Source: CALBPI01 sp039821605
GTDB taxonomy: Bacteria; Pseudomonadota; Gammaproteobacteria; Steroidobacterales; Woeseiaceae
DNA length: 64,000 nt
Direction: 5' to 3'
NCBI GenBank assembly: GCA_039821605.1
Contig: JBCBNV010000006.1
Coordinates: 220,311-284,310 of the forward strand
Shown here in pieces: positions 53,854 through 63,827 of the stretch. Numbering within the stretch: the stretch's first letter is position 1; every line of letters starts with the position of its first letter. The translations under genes were made by a program, and so were the position numbers. The notes under the pieces are model-generated. The model was not told where the DNA came from, did not search any database, and saw only the letters and a list, made by a program, of their open reading frames with translations.

Positions 53854-54425
53854 TGCCGAAGATTAACCTGCTGCCGTGGCGCGACGAGCAACGCAAGGAG
53901 CGCCAGAAGGTATTCCTGATTTCCGTTGCCGGCGCCGTTGTCGTTGGTCTCGGTGTCATCGCAGCGACCAATTTCGTCTTCGCGAGCCGCATCGACTACC
54001 AGCAGGACCGCAACGACCTGCTCCGCGGCGAGATCAAGAAGCTCGACGAGCGCATCAAGGATATTGATGGCATCGAGGAGCAGAAGGATCGCCTGCTCGC
54101 ACGCATGGAAGTCATCGAGCAACTGCAGCAAAGCCGTCCCGAGGTCGTGCACCTGTTCGACGAGCTGACGCGGACGCTGCCTGACGGCGTGCACCTCGAC
54201 TCCGTCACGCAGAGCGGGCGCAGTGTGAAGATTTCGGGCGTGGCACAGTCATCGACGCGTGTGTCGTCGTACATGCGCAACGTCAACGAGTCCGGGTGGC
54301 TCGAAAATCCGGATCTCGAAAAAATCGAAACGGTGTCGGGCGGGCGCCAGCGCGAACGGTTCTCGTTCGAGCTCAGCGCACGCCAGAAGAGCACCGATCC
54401 GGAAGAGAACGGGGGTGAGCAATGA
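53853..54425 (+). CDS. pilN: Type IV pilus assembly protein PilN
   Basis: A 190-residue inner-membrane protein. The N-terminal PilM-binding peptide is INLLPWRDEQRKER, followed by one membrane helix (about 24-44), a coiled coil and a periplasmic ferredoxin-like domain. It pairs with PilO. It overlaps pilM by 1 nt (TAATG) and pilO by 4 nt. Confidence 0.96.
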   Translation: MPKINLLPWRDEQRKERQKVFLISVAGAVVVGLGVIAATNFVFASRIDYQQDRNDLLRGEIKKLDERIKDIDGIEEQKDRLLARMEVIEQLQQSRPEVVHLFDELTRTLPDGVHLDSVTQSGRSVKISGVAQSSTRVSSYMRNVNESGWLENPDLEKIETVSGGRQRERFSFELSARQKSTDPEENGGEQ

Positions 54426-55027
54426 GCGTGCTCGACGATCTGCAGGCGCTAGATATCAACGACATTGGTCGCTGGCCGCTCGGCTTCCGCATCGCGGCCA
54501 TCGTGCTCGTGTTCCTGCTCGTGTCTGCCGGCGGTGTCTACATGACCATCGTCAAGGACAAGCAGGTCACGCTCGAGCGCGAACAGGGCAAAGAGCAGGA
54601 GCTGCGCGGCACGTTTGAGAACAAGCAGCGCAAGGCCGCCAACTACGAAGAGTACAAGTCACAGCTCGTCGAGATGGAGCAGTCCTTCGGTGCCATGCTG
54701 CGTCAGCTGCCCGGTGAAACAGAGATTCCGAACCTGATTATCGATATTTCACAGACGGGCCTGGCCGCCGGCCTCGAAGAGAAGCTGTTTGAACCCCAGG
54801 ACGAGATCCAGAAGGAGTTCTACGCCGAGAAGCCGATCAAGATTCGGCTCACGGGCAGCTACCACGCGTTTGCCAACTTTGCGTCCAGCGTTGCGGCGCT
54901 GCCGCGCATCGTGACGCTGCACGACATCAAGATCGTGCCGGAGTCACGCGGCAACCTCGCAGACCCCGATGAACTGACGCTGGACGTCACCGCCAAGACG
55001 TACCGCTACCTGGATGAAGAGGGCTAG
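54422..55027 (+). CDS. pilO: Type IV pilus assembly protein PilO
   Basis: A 201-residue inner-membrane protein with one helix (about 20-41), a coiled coil and a periplasmic domain. Family marks are DLQALDINDIGRWPL at the start and LRQLPGETEIPNLI, then TGSYHAFANFASSVAALPRI. It dimerises with PilN and contacts PilP. It overlaps pilN (ATGA). Confidence 0.96.
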   Translation: MSVLDDLQALDINDIGRWPLGFRIAAIVLVFLLVSAGGVYMTIVKDKQVTLEREQGKEQELRGTFENKQRKAANYEEYKSQLVEMEQSFGAMLRQLPGETEIPNLIIDISQTGLAAGLEEKLFEPQDEIQKEFYAEKPIKIRLTGSYHAFANFASSVAALPRIVTLHDIKIVPESRGNLADPDELTLDVTAKTYRYLDEEG

Positions 55028-55033
55028 CCGAGC

Positions 55034-55582
55034 ATGTCCGCCAACCGAAATTCGTTGACGCGCATCCGCCGCGCCGCTCTGTGCGCGATTGCCGCTGCCA
55101 CGCTGGCCCTCACGGGTTGCGGCGGCGACATGGATGATCTTGAGCGCTACGTTGACCAGATCAAGAGCCGACCCGGAAAGCGCCCCGACCCGCTGCCCGA
55201 GATCAAGCCTTACGAAACGTTTACCTACATCGCCGATGCCGAAGGTCTGCGCTCGCCGTTCGAGCCCGACACCCCCGCGGCGGCCAGCGGCGGCGGCAGT
55301 GGTGGCGTGCGTCCCGATACGACGCGCAGCCGTGAGTACCTTGAAGAATTCCCGCTCGACTCGTTCGACATGGTCGGCACGCTCACCATGGCTGGTAACA
55401 CCTACGGTCTGCTCCGGGCACAGGACGGTCTCGTGCACCGCGTCCTGCCCGGCAACTACATCGGGCAGAACGACGGTCGCATTACCGAGATCACCGAGTC
55501 GGAAATCGAATTGACAGAAATCGTGTCCAACGGGATCGGCGGCTACATCGAACGCGATGTCGCTATCGCCCTTGCAAATTAG
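55034..55582 (+). CDS. pilP: Type IV pilus lipoprotein PilP
   Basis: A 182-residue lipoprotein with signal ending LTGC (Cys29). A disordered linker contains a Gly/Ser-rich patch, and a homology-region domain includes MVGTLTMAGNTYGLLRAQDG, HRVLPGNYIGQNDGRI and a final beta strand. It links PilN/PilO to the PilQ secretin. It lies 6 nt after pilO. Confidence 0.94.
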   Translation: MSANRNSLTRIRRAALCAIAAATLALTGCGGDMDDLERYVDQIKSRPGKRPDPLPEIKPYETFTYIADAEGLRSPFEPDTPAAASGGGSGGVRPDTTRSREYLEEFPLDSFDMVGTLTMAGNTYGLLRAQDGLVHRVLPGNYIGQNDGRITEITESEIELTEIVSNGIGGYIERDVAIALAN

Positions 55583-55613
55583 GCCAGAGACAATGGCATT
55601 CGGAGAACAGACA

Positions 55614-57812
55614 ATGAAGCGCACCACAAACGCGGCGCAACCGACACGGACCAGACGCACCTGGCACGGCATTGCCGCTGCCTGCAGTCGTGCTTTTGGC
55701 ATCGCCGCTCTCGGCTTTGCGTTGTTCGTCCCGTCGGTCCAGGCCCAGGAAGAAGCTGCCAACGGGCTGCGCGACATTCAGATTCAGTCGCTGCCTGATC
55801 GCGGTATCGAGTTGCGGCTCATCATGCGTGAGAGCGCACCCGAGCCGCTGACATTCACGATCGACAGCCCGGCGCGCATCGTTCTCGATATTCCGGACAC
55901 GGCGCTCGAGATCGGCACGCGTCGCCAGCAGGTCGACCTCGGCCCGCTCGACACCGTACTCATGGCGGAAGCCGGCGGCCGCACGCGCGCCGTGCTCAAC
56001 CTCTCGCAGCTCGTTGAGTACGAGACACGTGTGTCGGGTAACGCCATTATTGTGACGCTGGCCGGCGGTGCCACCGGCGCCTCTTCGGGTGCAACGACGT
56101 TTTCGTCCGCCCCCTCGTCAGCGCAACAGAACTACTCGGGCCCGCGCGCCATTGATAACGTCGACTTCCGCCGCACCCGCGACGGTGGTGGCCGCATCGT
56201 CGTGACGCTCACGGACCCGTCTACGCCCGTCGATATTCGTCAGGAAGGTGGCCGGGTCATCGCATTGTTCAAGGGCACGCAGCTGCCCGACGACCTGCTG
56301 CGTCGCCTCGACGTGCAGGATTTCGCCACGCCAGTCACCACGGTCGACACGATTCGCGTCAACGACGACGTGCGGCTTGTGATTACGGCAGACGGCGCTT
56401 ATGAGCAGCTGGCTTACCAGTCCGACGGCACCTTCGCCATCGAAATCACGCAAGTCGTCGACCAGGTGGTCGAGGGCGGCCTGTTCACCGAGGACAAGGA
56501 GTACTTCGGCGAGCGCGTCACGCTCAACTTCCAGGACATCGAGGTCCGCGCCGTACTCCAGGTACTGGCCGAAATCTCGGGTCGCAACATCGTCGTCTCG
56601 GACACGGTGTCGGGCAGCCTGACGCTGCGCCTGAAGAATGTGCCCTGGGATCAGGCGCTCGACATTGTCATGACCACGCGCGGTCTCGACAAGCGCGAGA
56701 ACGGCAACGTCATCATCGTCGCACCGGCGACGGAAATCGCTGCGCGCGAGCAGGCTGACCTCGAGTCGAAAGCCGCGATCCAGGAATTGGAGCCCGTGTA
56801 CTCCGAGTTCCTGCAGATCAACTACGCCAAGGCAGGCGACATGGCGACGCTCATCAACGACGGCATCCTCACCGAGCGCGGTGCGGTGTCGATCGACGAG
56901 CGCACCAACACGCTGCTGCTTCGCGACACGGCTGACAGCCTGCGCAACATCCGCCGCCTCGTACAGGAACTCGATGTTCCCGTGCAGCAGGTGCTCATCG
57001 AGTCGCGCATCGTGACGGTCAACGACGACTTCACACGTGAACTCGGCGCACGCCTGGGCCTGACGGCACTCGACAGCTCGGATCCCGACAACCTCGTGGC
57101 CGTAACGGGTACCGCCAACAACGCCAACAACATCGTGGCGTCGGCGACGGACAACATCGCTTCGGGCGTACCCACGTCGCCGTTCCCCGTGAACGTCGGT
57201 ACGGCGTTCGACCGCTACAACGTGAACCTGCCGATCGCCAACCCGGCCGGTACGTTCGCGCTGGCCATTCTCGAGTCAGACTATATCGTCGACCTCGAGT
57301 TGTCGGCGTTGCAGGCCGAGGGTCGCGGTGAAATCGTATCGAGCCCGCGCGTCGTCACGGCCAACCAGACAGAAGCTGTGATCAAGCAGGGCGTCGAGAT
57401 TCCCTTCCAGGAAGCGGCGGCCAGTGGCGCTACCGCGGTGACGTTCAAGGAAGCGGTACTGTCGCTCACGGTCACGCCGCAAATCACGCCCGATGGCAAC
57501 ATCGCCATGGATCTGCGCGTGAGCCAGGACACGGTCGGCCAGGTCTTCACTGTCATTGGCGGTGGCGCGATTCCCAGTATCGACACCCGCGAAGTTCAGA
57601 CGCAGGTGCTTGTCAGCAACGGCCAGACGGTCGTACTCGGCGGCATCTACGAGACCGAAGTTCGTGAGACGGTCTCCAAGGTACCGCTGCTCGGCGACAT
57701 TCCGGGTCTCGGCCACCTGTTCAAGACGACGCAGCGCATCAACAACAAGTCTGAGCTTCTGATCTTCGTCACGCCGAAGATTCTCGAGGAAGGCTCGTTC
57801 ATCGGCCCCTAA
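55614..57812 (+). CDS. pilQ: Type IV pilus secretin PilQ
   Basis: A 732-residue outer-membrane secretin. A long signal peptide ends near VQAQEEA. Two AMIN-type peptidoglycan-binding regions come first (about 45-300), then the STN/N domain with LNFQDIEVRAVLQVLAEIS. The secretin core ends with VPLLGDIPGLGHLF and LLIFVTPKIL. ATG 55614 was chosen because GGAG lies 8 nt before it; ATG 55593 is the alternative. It forms the pore through which pili exit. Confidence 0.95.
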   Translation: MKRTTNAAQPTRTRRTWHGIAAACSRAFGIAALGFALFVPSVQAQEEAANGLRDIQIQSLPDRGIELRLIMRESAPEPLTFTIDSPARIVLDIPDTALEIGTRRQQVDLGPLDTVLMAEAGGRTRAVLNLSQLVEYETRVSGNAIIVTLAGGATGASSGATTFSSAPSSAQQNYSGPRAIDNVDFRRTRDGGGRIVVTLTDPSTPVDIRQEGGRVIALFKGTQLPDDLLRRLDVQDFATPVTTVDTIRVNDDVRLVITADGAYEQLAYQSDGTFAIEITQVVDQVVEGGLFTEDKEYFGERVTLNFQDIEVRAVLQVLAEISGRNIVVSDTVSGSLTLRLKNVPWDQALDIVMTTRGLDKRENGNVIIVAPATEIAAREQADLESKAAIQELEPVYSEFLQINYAKAGDMATLINDGILTERGAVSIDERTNTLLLRDTADSLRNIRRLVQELDVPVQQVLIESRIVTVNDDFTRELGARLGLTALDSSDPDNLVAVTGTANNANNIVASATDNIASGVPTSPFPVNVGTAFDRYNVNLPIANPAGTFALAILESDYIVDLELSALQAEGRGEIVSSPRVVTANQTEAVIKQGVEIPFQEAAASGATAVTFKEAVLSLTVTPQITPDGNIAMDLRVSQDTVGQVFTVIGGGAIPSIDTREVQTQVLVSNGQTVVLGGIYETEVRETVSKVPLLGDIPGLGHLFKTTQRINNKSELLIFVTPKILEEGSFIGP

Positions 57813-57847
57813 CGTCTGCGCGACCACCTCAGGGTGCGTATCATGCT

Positions 57848-57890
57848 GCCGCCGGCCCCGACTCTGTCGGGTGCCGGCGGCGGCGTTTTT
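57848..57890 (+). terminator. Rho-independent terminator of pilMNOPQ
   Basis: A 9-bp GC stem (GCCGCCGGC ... GCCGGCGGC) with a 16-nt loop that can itself pair, followed shortly by five T. It separates the pilus operon from aroK, which begins 18 nt later. Confidence 0.8.
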
Positions 57891-57908
57891 GTCTGAGCGT
57901 TTTGTCGT

Positions 57909-58430
57909 GTGAGTGACCGGATTTTTCTCGTTGGGCCCATGGGTGCCGGCAAGTCGGCTGTCGGCAAGGCGCTCGCGCGTTCGCTGCGGCTCGACTTCGA
58001 GGATTCCGACCAGGTCATCGAGGCACGCACGGGCGTGGATATCGGCTTTATCTTCGAGAAGGAGGGTGAGCCGGGGTTTCGGCGGCGCGAGGCCGAGGCC
58101 ATCGACAGGCTGAGCCGCCGCGATGGCATCGTCTTGGCCACGGGGGGTGGCGCCGTCGTGACGCCCGCCAACCGGCGCCGGCTGGGTCGCCGCGGCACCG
58201 TGGTGTACCTGGTTGCCACGCCCGAGCAGCAGTACGCGCGAGTCCGTCACTCCACGCACCGCCCGCTTATCGACACCGCTGACCCGCAGGCGGCGCTGCG
58301 CAAGCTGTTCGAAATCCGCGACCCGCTATACCGCGGCATTGCCGACATTGTCGTCGAAACCGACGGCGCCCGCGTGGCCGAGGTGGCGCGGCGGATTCGA
58401 ACGGAACTCGAGGCGCTCCGCGACCGCTGA
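57909..58430 (+). CDS. aroK: Shikimate kinase
   Basis: A 173-residue kinase of the chorismate pathway. The P-loop is GPMGAGKSAVGKAL, the shikimate-binding region is DFEDSDQVIE and FRRREAEAI, and the ATGGGAV motif follows. The start is the GTG at 57909. It is followed by aroB 31 nt later, the usual pil-aroKB order. Confidence 0.96.
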   Translation: MSDRIFLVGPMGAGKSAVGKALARSLRLDFEDSDQVIEARTGVDIGFIFEKEGEPGFRRREAEAIDRLSRRDGIVLATGGGAVVTPANRRRLGRRGTVVYLVATPEQQYARVRHSTHRPLIDTADPQAALRKLFEIRDPLYRGIADIVVETDGARVAEVARRIRTELEALRDR

Positions 58431-58461
58431 CCCGGCGCCAAATGCGTTATCCTCGCGGGCC

Positions 58462-59547
58462 ATGAACGGACCCAGTCACAGCGCGACGCAGACGCTGCGC
58501 GTCGATCTCGGCGAACGCGCCTACGACATCCATGTCGGCCAGGGTCTCATCAGCGCACCCGCGTCTTTTGACGGCGCCATTGTGGGCCGCGATGTGCTCC
58601 TGGTCAGCAACGAGACGGTGGCGCCGCTCTACGGTGAGGCGCTGCGTGCGGGCCTTGCCGATTACCGGGTGTCCGAGCACGTGCTGCCGGACGGTGAGCA
58701 ATACAAGTCGCCCGAGCAGGCGCTTGGCATCATCGACACAGCGCTGGCCGCAGGCGCGGGGCGCGACCTCACGATCGTGGCGCTGGGCGGTGGCGTCGTC
58801 GGTGACATGGCCGGCTTCGCGGCGGCATGCTTCATGCGCGGCGTTCGCTTCGTGCAGGTACCCACGACGCTGCTGGCGCAGGTCGACTCCTCGGTCGGCG
58901 GCAAGACGGGCGTCAACCATCCTGCGGGCAAGAATTTGATCGGCGCTTTTCATCAGCCTGTACGCGTGGTCATCGACACCGACACGCTGAAGACATTGCC
59001 GCCACGCGAGTACGCGGCCGGCCTGGCCGAAGTCATCAAGTACGGTGCCATCACCGACCTCGAGTTCCTGGGTTGGCTGGAGCGCAACATGGCGCGCCTG
59101 CGTGACGGTGACACCGAGGCGCTGCGTCACGCCATCGTGCGGTCCTGCGCACTCAAGGCTGCTGTGGTCAGCGAGGACGAGCGCGAGGCCGGGCGGCGCG
59201 CGATCCTCAATTTCGGGCACACCTTCGGACACGCCATCGAGGCCTGCACGGGCTTCGGCCCCTGGTTGCACGGCGAAGCCGTGGGTGCCGGTATGCGCAT
59301 GGCCGCGCAGATGGGTGACATTGATACCGCGAGTCGTGACCGACTCGATGCGCTCATCGATGCCGCGGGCCTGCCGCAGCCGCCTGACGACATTGCTGCA
59401 GACGATTTGCTCGCGGCCATGGGCCACGACAAGAAGGTCCAGGCCGGCAAGATCCGGCTCGTGCTGTTGCGGCGTCTGGGCGATGCCTTCCTGACTGATG
59501 ACTACGATTCCGACCGGCTCTACGCCGTACTGGCCGGACATGGCTGA
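58462..59547 (+). CDS. aroB: 3-dehydroquinate synthase
   Basis: A 361-residue NAD- and metal-dependent enzyme of the shikimate pathway. Recognisable blocks are LPDGEQYKS, GGGVVGDMAGFAAACFMRG, VPTTLLAQVDSSVGGKTGVN, GLAEVIKYG and LNFGHTFGHAIE. The ATG at 58462 was chosen; the open frame upstream is a shadow of aroK. Its end overlaps dgt by 8 nt. Confidence 0.97.
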   Translation: MNGPSHSATQTLRVDLGERAYDIHVGQGLISAPASFDGAIVGRDVLLVSNETVAPLYGEALRAGLADYRVSEHVLPDGEQYKSPEQALGIIDTALAAGAGRDLTIVALGGGVVGDMAGFAAACFMRGVRFVQVPTTLLAQVDSSVGGKTGVNHPAGKNLIGAFHQPVRVVIDTDTLKTLPPREYAAGLAEVIKYGAITDLEFLGWLERNMARLRDGDTEALRHAIVRSCALKAAVVSEDEREAGRRAILNFGHTFGHAIEACTGFGPWLHGEAVGAGMRMAAQMGDIDTASRDRLDALIDAAGLPQPPDDIAADDLLAAMGHDKKVQAGKIRLVLLRRLGDAFLTDDYDSDRLYAVLAGHG

Positions 59548-60658
59548 GCTCGCGGCCTGGGCGGCGCACCCCGAGACGTCGCGCGGTCGCATTCACGACG
59601 AACCCGCGCCGCCACGGCGCAACCCGTACCAGCGCGACCGCGATCGCATCGTGCATAGCAATGCGTTTCGCCGGCTCATGTACAAGACCCAGGTCTTCGT
59701 CAATCACGAGGGCGACCACTACCGAACGCGGCTCACACACTCGCTGGAGGTCGCCCAGATCGCGCGCACGATCGCGCTGGTTCTGGGTCTCAACGAGACG
59801 CTGACGGAAGCGATTTGTCTCGCCCATGATTTGGGTCACACACCCTTCGGTCACGCGGGACAAGACGCGCTCAATGCCTGCATGCGCAACCACGGCGGCT
59901 TCGAGCACAACCTGCAGTCGCTGCGCATCGTCGACACGCTCGAGGAGCGCTACGCCGACTTTGATGGACTCAATCTGACCTTCGAAGCGCGCGAGGGCAT
60001 CCTGAAGCACTGCTCAAAACGCAACGCCGAAGCACTGGGCGAGCTGGGCCGTCGATTCATCGAACGCACACAGCCGGGTGCCGAGGCGCAGCTCGCTGAC
60101 CTGGCCGACGCCGTGGCCTACAACAACCACGATGTCGATGACGGCCTGCGCGCGGGGCTGCTCGACATCGAAGCGCTACGGGGGGAGCCGCTGTTTAACG
60201 AGCCCTACCGCGAGGTCACGTCGAAGCATCCGCGTCTCGCGCGCGAGCGGCTCATCTACGAGGTCAAGCGGCGCATGATCGCACGCGTCGTCTACGACCT
60301 CATCGACACGAGCCGCGCACAGCTTGAGGCGGCCGCTCCCGCCGACATCGAGGCCGTTCGACGGCATGGCCAGCGACTCGTCGGCTTTTCCGAATCAGTC
60401 GGCGAGAGCCACCGGGCACTGAAGCGCTTTCTCTACGCCAATCTCTACAGCCACCCAGATGTCGTGCGCATGCAGGAGCGCGCGCGTGACACCGTGACGG
60501 CGTTGTACGAAGCTTATACGGACGACCCGACGCGCATCTCGGCGGATTTTGCGGCACGGGTCGCCGCGGGTGCGCCGCTGCATCGTGGCGTCGCCGACTA
60601 CATTGCGGGCATGACCGACCGTTTCGCGATCACCTGTCACCAGCGACTGCAAGACTAA
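59540..60658 (+). CDS. dgt: Deoxyguanosinetriphosphate triphosphohydrolase-like protein
   Basis: A 372-residue HD-domain protein. The metal site is formed by RLTHSLEVAQIARTI and AHDLGHTPFGHAG, with the conserved GGFEHNLQSLRIV. It is the short (type 2) dGTPase class, which hydrolyses dNTPs to nucleosides and triphosphate. The ATG at 59540 was chosen. The position right after aroB is commonly seen. Confidence 0.92.
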   Translation: MAELAAWAAHPETSRGRIHDEPAPPRRNPYQRDRDRIVHSNAFRRLMYKTQVFVNHEGDHYRTRLTHSLEVAQIARTIALVLGLNETLTEAICLAHDLGHTPFGHAGQDALNACMRNHGGFEHNLQSLRIVDTLEERYADFDGLNLTFEAREGILKHCSKRNAEALGELGRRFIERTQPGAEAQLADLADAVAYNNHDVDDGLRAGLLDIEALRGEPLFNEPYREVTSKHPRLARERLIYEVKRRMIARVVYDLIDTSRAQLEAAAPADIEAVRRHGQRLVGFSESVGESHRALKRFLYANLYSHPDVVRMQERARDTVTALYEAYTDDPTRISADFAARVAAGAPLHRGVADYIAGMTDRFAITCHQRLQD

Positions 60659-60725
60659 ACGGGCCTTCGTCCGCCGCCCGGGTAGGCTAGAATACGGCGC
60701 GGGACCAGCGGGGACACACCCAGCA

Positions 60726-61433
60726 GTGAGCAAAGATATCGCGGCCGAAGATCGCCTGATCTTCGCACTCGACGTGCCTGACGCCGACGCGGCGCGGGCA
60801 CTCGTCGACGAACTCGGCGACGCCGTCACGTTCTACAAGATCGGTCTCGAGCTGGCCATGCGCGAGGGCTACTTCGAGCTGCTCGACTGGCTCATCGCCC
60901 GCGGCAAGAAGACCTTCATCGACGTCAAGCTGTTCGACGTGCCTGCGACCGTCGCGGCTGCCGTTCGCAACCTGTCGGCGCGCGGCGCAACCTTTTGCAC
61001 CGTGCACGGCAACCAGTCGATCATGGAGGCTGCGGCCGCCGAGAAGGGCGACCTCAAGATCCTCGGCGTGACGGTACTCACGAGCCTGGATCGCGGCGAT
61101 CTCGACGACCTGGGTTTCGATTGCGACATTAGTGCGCTCGTGCTGTCACGCGCGCGTCGTGCGCTGGAAGCCGGTTGTGACGGTGTGATTTCCTCGGGCC
61201 TCGAGGTGCCGCGCCTGCGCCAGTATGTCGATGATCGCCTGCTTGTGGTCTGCCCGGGCATCCGCCCCGTCGAGAACCGCCCGGCTGACGACCAGAAACG
61301 CGTCGTCAGCGTCGAGCAGGCGTTTGCCAATGGCGCGGACCACATCGTGGTCGGCCGGCCCATTCGCAATGCGCCGTCGCCGCGCGCGGCGGCCGAATCG
61401 ATCGTCGAGACGATCCGACAGCACTTCAACTAG
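60726..61433 (+). CDS. pyrF: Orotidine 5'-phosphate decarboxylase
   Basis: A 235-residue enzyme of pyrimidine synthesis. The catalytic Lys/Asp array is in FIDVKLFDVPATV, and the phosphate-binding end is VCPGIRP and GADHIVVGRPI. The Phe in VKLFDVP and other small changes are within family variation. The start is the GTG at 60726. It lies 20 nt before hemE. Confidence 0.95.
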   Translation: MSKDIAAEDRLIFALDVPDADAARALVDELGDAVTFYKIGLELAMREGYFELLDWLIARGKKTFIDVKLFDVPATVAAAVRNLSARGATFCTVHGNQSIMEAAAAEKGDLKILGVTVLTSLDRGDLDDLGFDCDISALVLSRARRALEAGCDGVISSGLEVPRLRQYVDDRLLVVCPGIRPVENRPADDQKRVVSVEQAFANGADHIVVGRPIRNAPSPRAAAESIVETIRQHFN

Positions 61434-61453
61434 ACCTGGCATCAGGGACCCCG

Positions 61454-62524
61454 ATGAGCGAACTCAAGAACGATCTGTTGCTACGCGCGCTGATGCGCCA
61501 ACCCGTACCGCGCACGCCCGCCTGGATGATGCGCCAGGCCGGACGCTACCTGCCCGAGTACCGCGCCACGCGCGCCGAGGCTGGCGATTTCATGTCGCTG
61601 TGTCGCAACGCCGATCTCGCCTGCGAGGTAACCTTGCAGCCGCTGCGTCGCTACGCGTTCGACGCGGCCATTCTGTTCTCGGACATCCTCACGGTGCCGG
61701 ACGCGATGGGCCTCGGTCTTTACTTCTCGGCGGGCGAAGGCCCACGCTTCGAGCGTCGCATCGAAAGTGCAGCCGATGTCGAGAAGCTACCCGTCCCCGA
61801 CGTTGAGGACACGCTGGGCTACGTCATGAATGCCGTGCGCACCATCCGCGGCGCGCTCGAGGGCAGTGTGCCGCTGATCGGGTTTGCGGGCAGCCCCTGG
61901 ACCGTCGCGACCTACATGGTCGAAGGCGGCAGCAGCAAGAACTACGAGAACATCAAAGGGCTGCTCTACAGTGACCCCAAGGCCGCCGATGCGCTCATCG
62001 CCAAGCTCGCGACTGTAACCACGAACTACCTCAACGCGCAGATTCGCGCGGGCGCCCAGGCCGTGATGGTGTTCGACACCTGGGGCTCGGTGCTCGAGCC
62101 TGAGGCCTACCGCCGTTTTTCGCTGTCGGGCATGCAGGCCATCGTCGACGGTCTGATTCGCCATCACGACGGACGCGATGTGCCTGTGGTGCTGTTTACG
62201 AAAGGCGCCGGCACCCGGCTCAACATCATGACCGAAACGGGTTGCGATGCGCTGGGCGTCGACTGGACCACGGACCTGGCAGAGGCACGGGAACTCACAG
62301 GCGACCGCGTGGCGTTGCAAGGCAACATGGACCCGTCGTTGCTCTACGCGAGCGACGACGCCATCCGCGCGGGCGTGAAGCGCGTGCTCGACAGTTACGG
62401 TGATGGTCCGGGCCACGTATTCAACCTGGGACACGGCATCCACCCTGAGATCGACCCCGCCAAAGTGGGCGTCATGGTGGACACGGTCCGCGAATACAGT
62501 CCGCGCTTTCACAGTTCGGATTGA
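61454..62524 (+). CDS. hemE: Uroporphyrinogen decarboxylase
   Basis: A 356-residue heme-pathway enzyme that converts uroporphyrinogen III to coproporphyrinogen III. It shows PAWMMRQAGRYLPEYR at the start, SDILTVPDAMGL, GFAGSPWTVATYMVEG and NLGHGIHPEIDP. A GGGA lies 5 nt before the ATG. The DUF445 gene follows at once. Confidence 0.97.
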   Translation: MSELKNDLLLRALMRQPVPRTPAWMMRQAGRYLPEYRATRAEAGDFMSLCRNADLACEVTLQPLRRYAFDAAILFSDILTVPDAMGLGLYFSAGEGPRFERRIESAADVEKLPVPDVEDTLGYVMNAVRTIRGALEGSVPLIGFAGSPWTVATYMVEGGSSKNYENIKGLLYSDPKAADALIAKLATVTTNYLNAQIRAGAQAVMVFDTWGSVLEPEAYRRFSLSGMQAIVDGLIRHHDGRDVPVVLFTKGAGTRLNIMTETGCDALGVDWTTDLAEARELTGDRVALQGNMDPSLLYASDDAIRAGVKRVLDSYGDGPGHVFNLGHGIHPEIDPAKVGVMVDTVREYSPRFHSSD

Positions 62525-62532
62525 CCGCGGCC

Positions 62533-63786
62533 ATGGATCGCAATGCCGATCCGGATCCGATACGCCGCGCGCGGCTCGCGCGCATGAAATGGACGGCGCA
62601 CGGACTGCTGGCGGCCATGTTCGTGCTCTATCTCGTGACGGGCTACTACGAAGACACGCATCCGGCGCTGGGCTATCTGCGCGCCTTTGCCGAAGCCGGC
62701 ACCGTGGGTGCGCTCGCGGACTGGTTCGCGGTCACGGCGCTGTTTCGCGAACCCATGGGCCTGCCCATCCCGCACACGGCCATCATCAAGCGGCGTAAGG
62801 ATGACATTGGCGAGACGCTGGCAGATTTCATCGCCACGCACTTCCTGACGCGCGAGGCTCTGGGGCCGCGGCTGGAGCGCATCGACGTGGCGGGCGTCGC
62901 CGCCGACTGGCTCGCGCGCGACAACAATGCGAACCGCCTCACCGAGGACGTCATCCAGATTCTCGACCGCATCGTAGGGGGAGATGACAACGCCTCCTTG
63001 CGGGCACTCGTCAGCGACAACCTGTCATCGGCCGTGGAACGCGTTCGTGTTACCCCATTGCTCGCGCGCGTGCTGGAGCTGCTCGTCGTCAACGACCCGG
63101 ACGACACGCTGCTTACGGGCCTTGTCACTTTGGCCCAGAACCAGTTCGACGAAAACCGCGGCACGCTGCGCGAAACGGTTGGCGACCGAACGCCCTGGTG
63201 GCTGCCGGGCTTTGTCGACGACCGCATCTACCGAAAGCTCGTCAGCGAGGTCGAGATCGCGCTCGCCGACGAGGAAACCGATGGCGACAAGCGTGCGCGC
63301 GAACACCTGCGCCGCTTCCTCATCGACCTCATCGACGCGCTGCGCAATGATGCGTCACTCGTGATGCGGGGCGAGCAGCTCAAGCAGGATCTGCTGCAAC
63401 ACCCACAACTCAAGCGCTACCTGAACACGGTAACGCGCGACGTCTCCTCGTTCTTCGCGCGCGAAGTGCGCGACCCGGACTCGGCATTCCGAAAGCGCCT
63501 CGCCGACGCGCTGGCCGGCATGGGCGCGGCGCTGGCCAAAGAGCCCAACTTGCGCGACGAGATCAACACCTCGCTGCGCGACGCGGCCATCTACGTCCTA
63601 ACGCGCTACCGCAACCGCATCACCCAGGTGATCTCGGAGACAATCCAGGGCTGGGACGCTGACACGGCCGCAGACCTCATCGAAACCCGGGTTGGCCGCG
63701 ATCTCCAGTTCATCCGTATCAACGGCACGCTGGTCGGCGGGTTGGCCGGCCTCACGCTCTATTCGCTCTGGCACGCATTCTTCTGA
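62533..63786 (+). CDS. DUF445 family membrane protein
   Basis: A 417-residue protein. After a helix at about 25-40, the conserved ALADWFAVTALFREP block is followed by IPHTAIIKRRKDDIG, a long mostly helical region and a C-terminal hydrophobic anchor (RINGTLVGGLAGLTLY). DUF445 function is unknown. ATG 62533 was chosen; a TTG at 62521 overlapping the hemE stop is also possible and would add four residues. Confidence 0.88.
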   Translation: MDRNADPDPIRRARLARMKWTAHGLLAAMFVLYLVTGYYEDTHPALGYLRAFAEAGTVGALADWFAVTALFREPMGLPIPHTAIIKRRKDDIGETLADFIATHFLTREALGPRLERIDVAGVAADWLARDNNANRLTEDVIQILDRIVGGDDNASLRALVSDNLSSAVERVRVTPLLARVLELLVVNDPDDTLLTGLVTLAQNQFDENRGTLRETVGDRTPWWLPGFVDDRIYRKLVSEVEIALADEETDGDKRAREHLRRFLIDLIDALRNDASLVMRGEQLKQDLLQHPQLKRYLNTVTRDVSSFFAREVRDPDSAFRKRLADALAGMGAALAKEPNLRDEINTSLRDAAIYVLTRYRNRITQVISETIQGWDADTAADLIETRVGRDLQFIRINGTLVGGLAGLTLYSLWHAFF

Positions 63787-63787
63787 C

Positions 63788-63806
63788 GGCGGCACACAGC
63801 GCCGCC
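63788..63806 (+). terminator. Hairpin after the DUF445 gene
   Basis: GGCGGC, loop ACACAGC, GCCGCC begins right after the stop codon. It has no T-run, so factor-independent termination is uncertain. Confidence 0.35.
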
Positions 63807-63827
63807 CTGCCATCGCGGGGGCCCCTC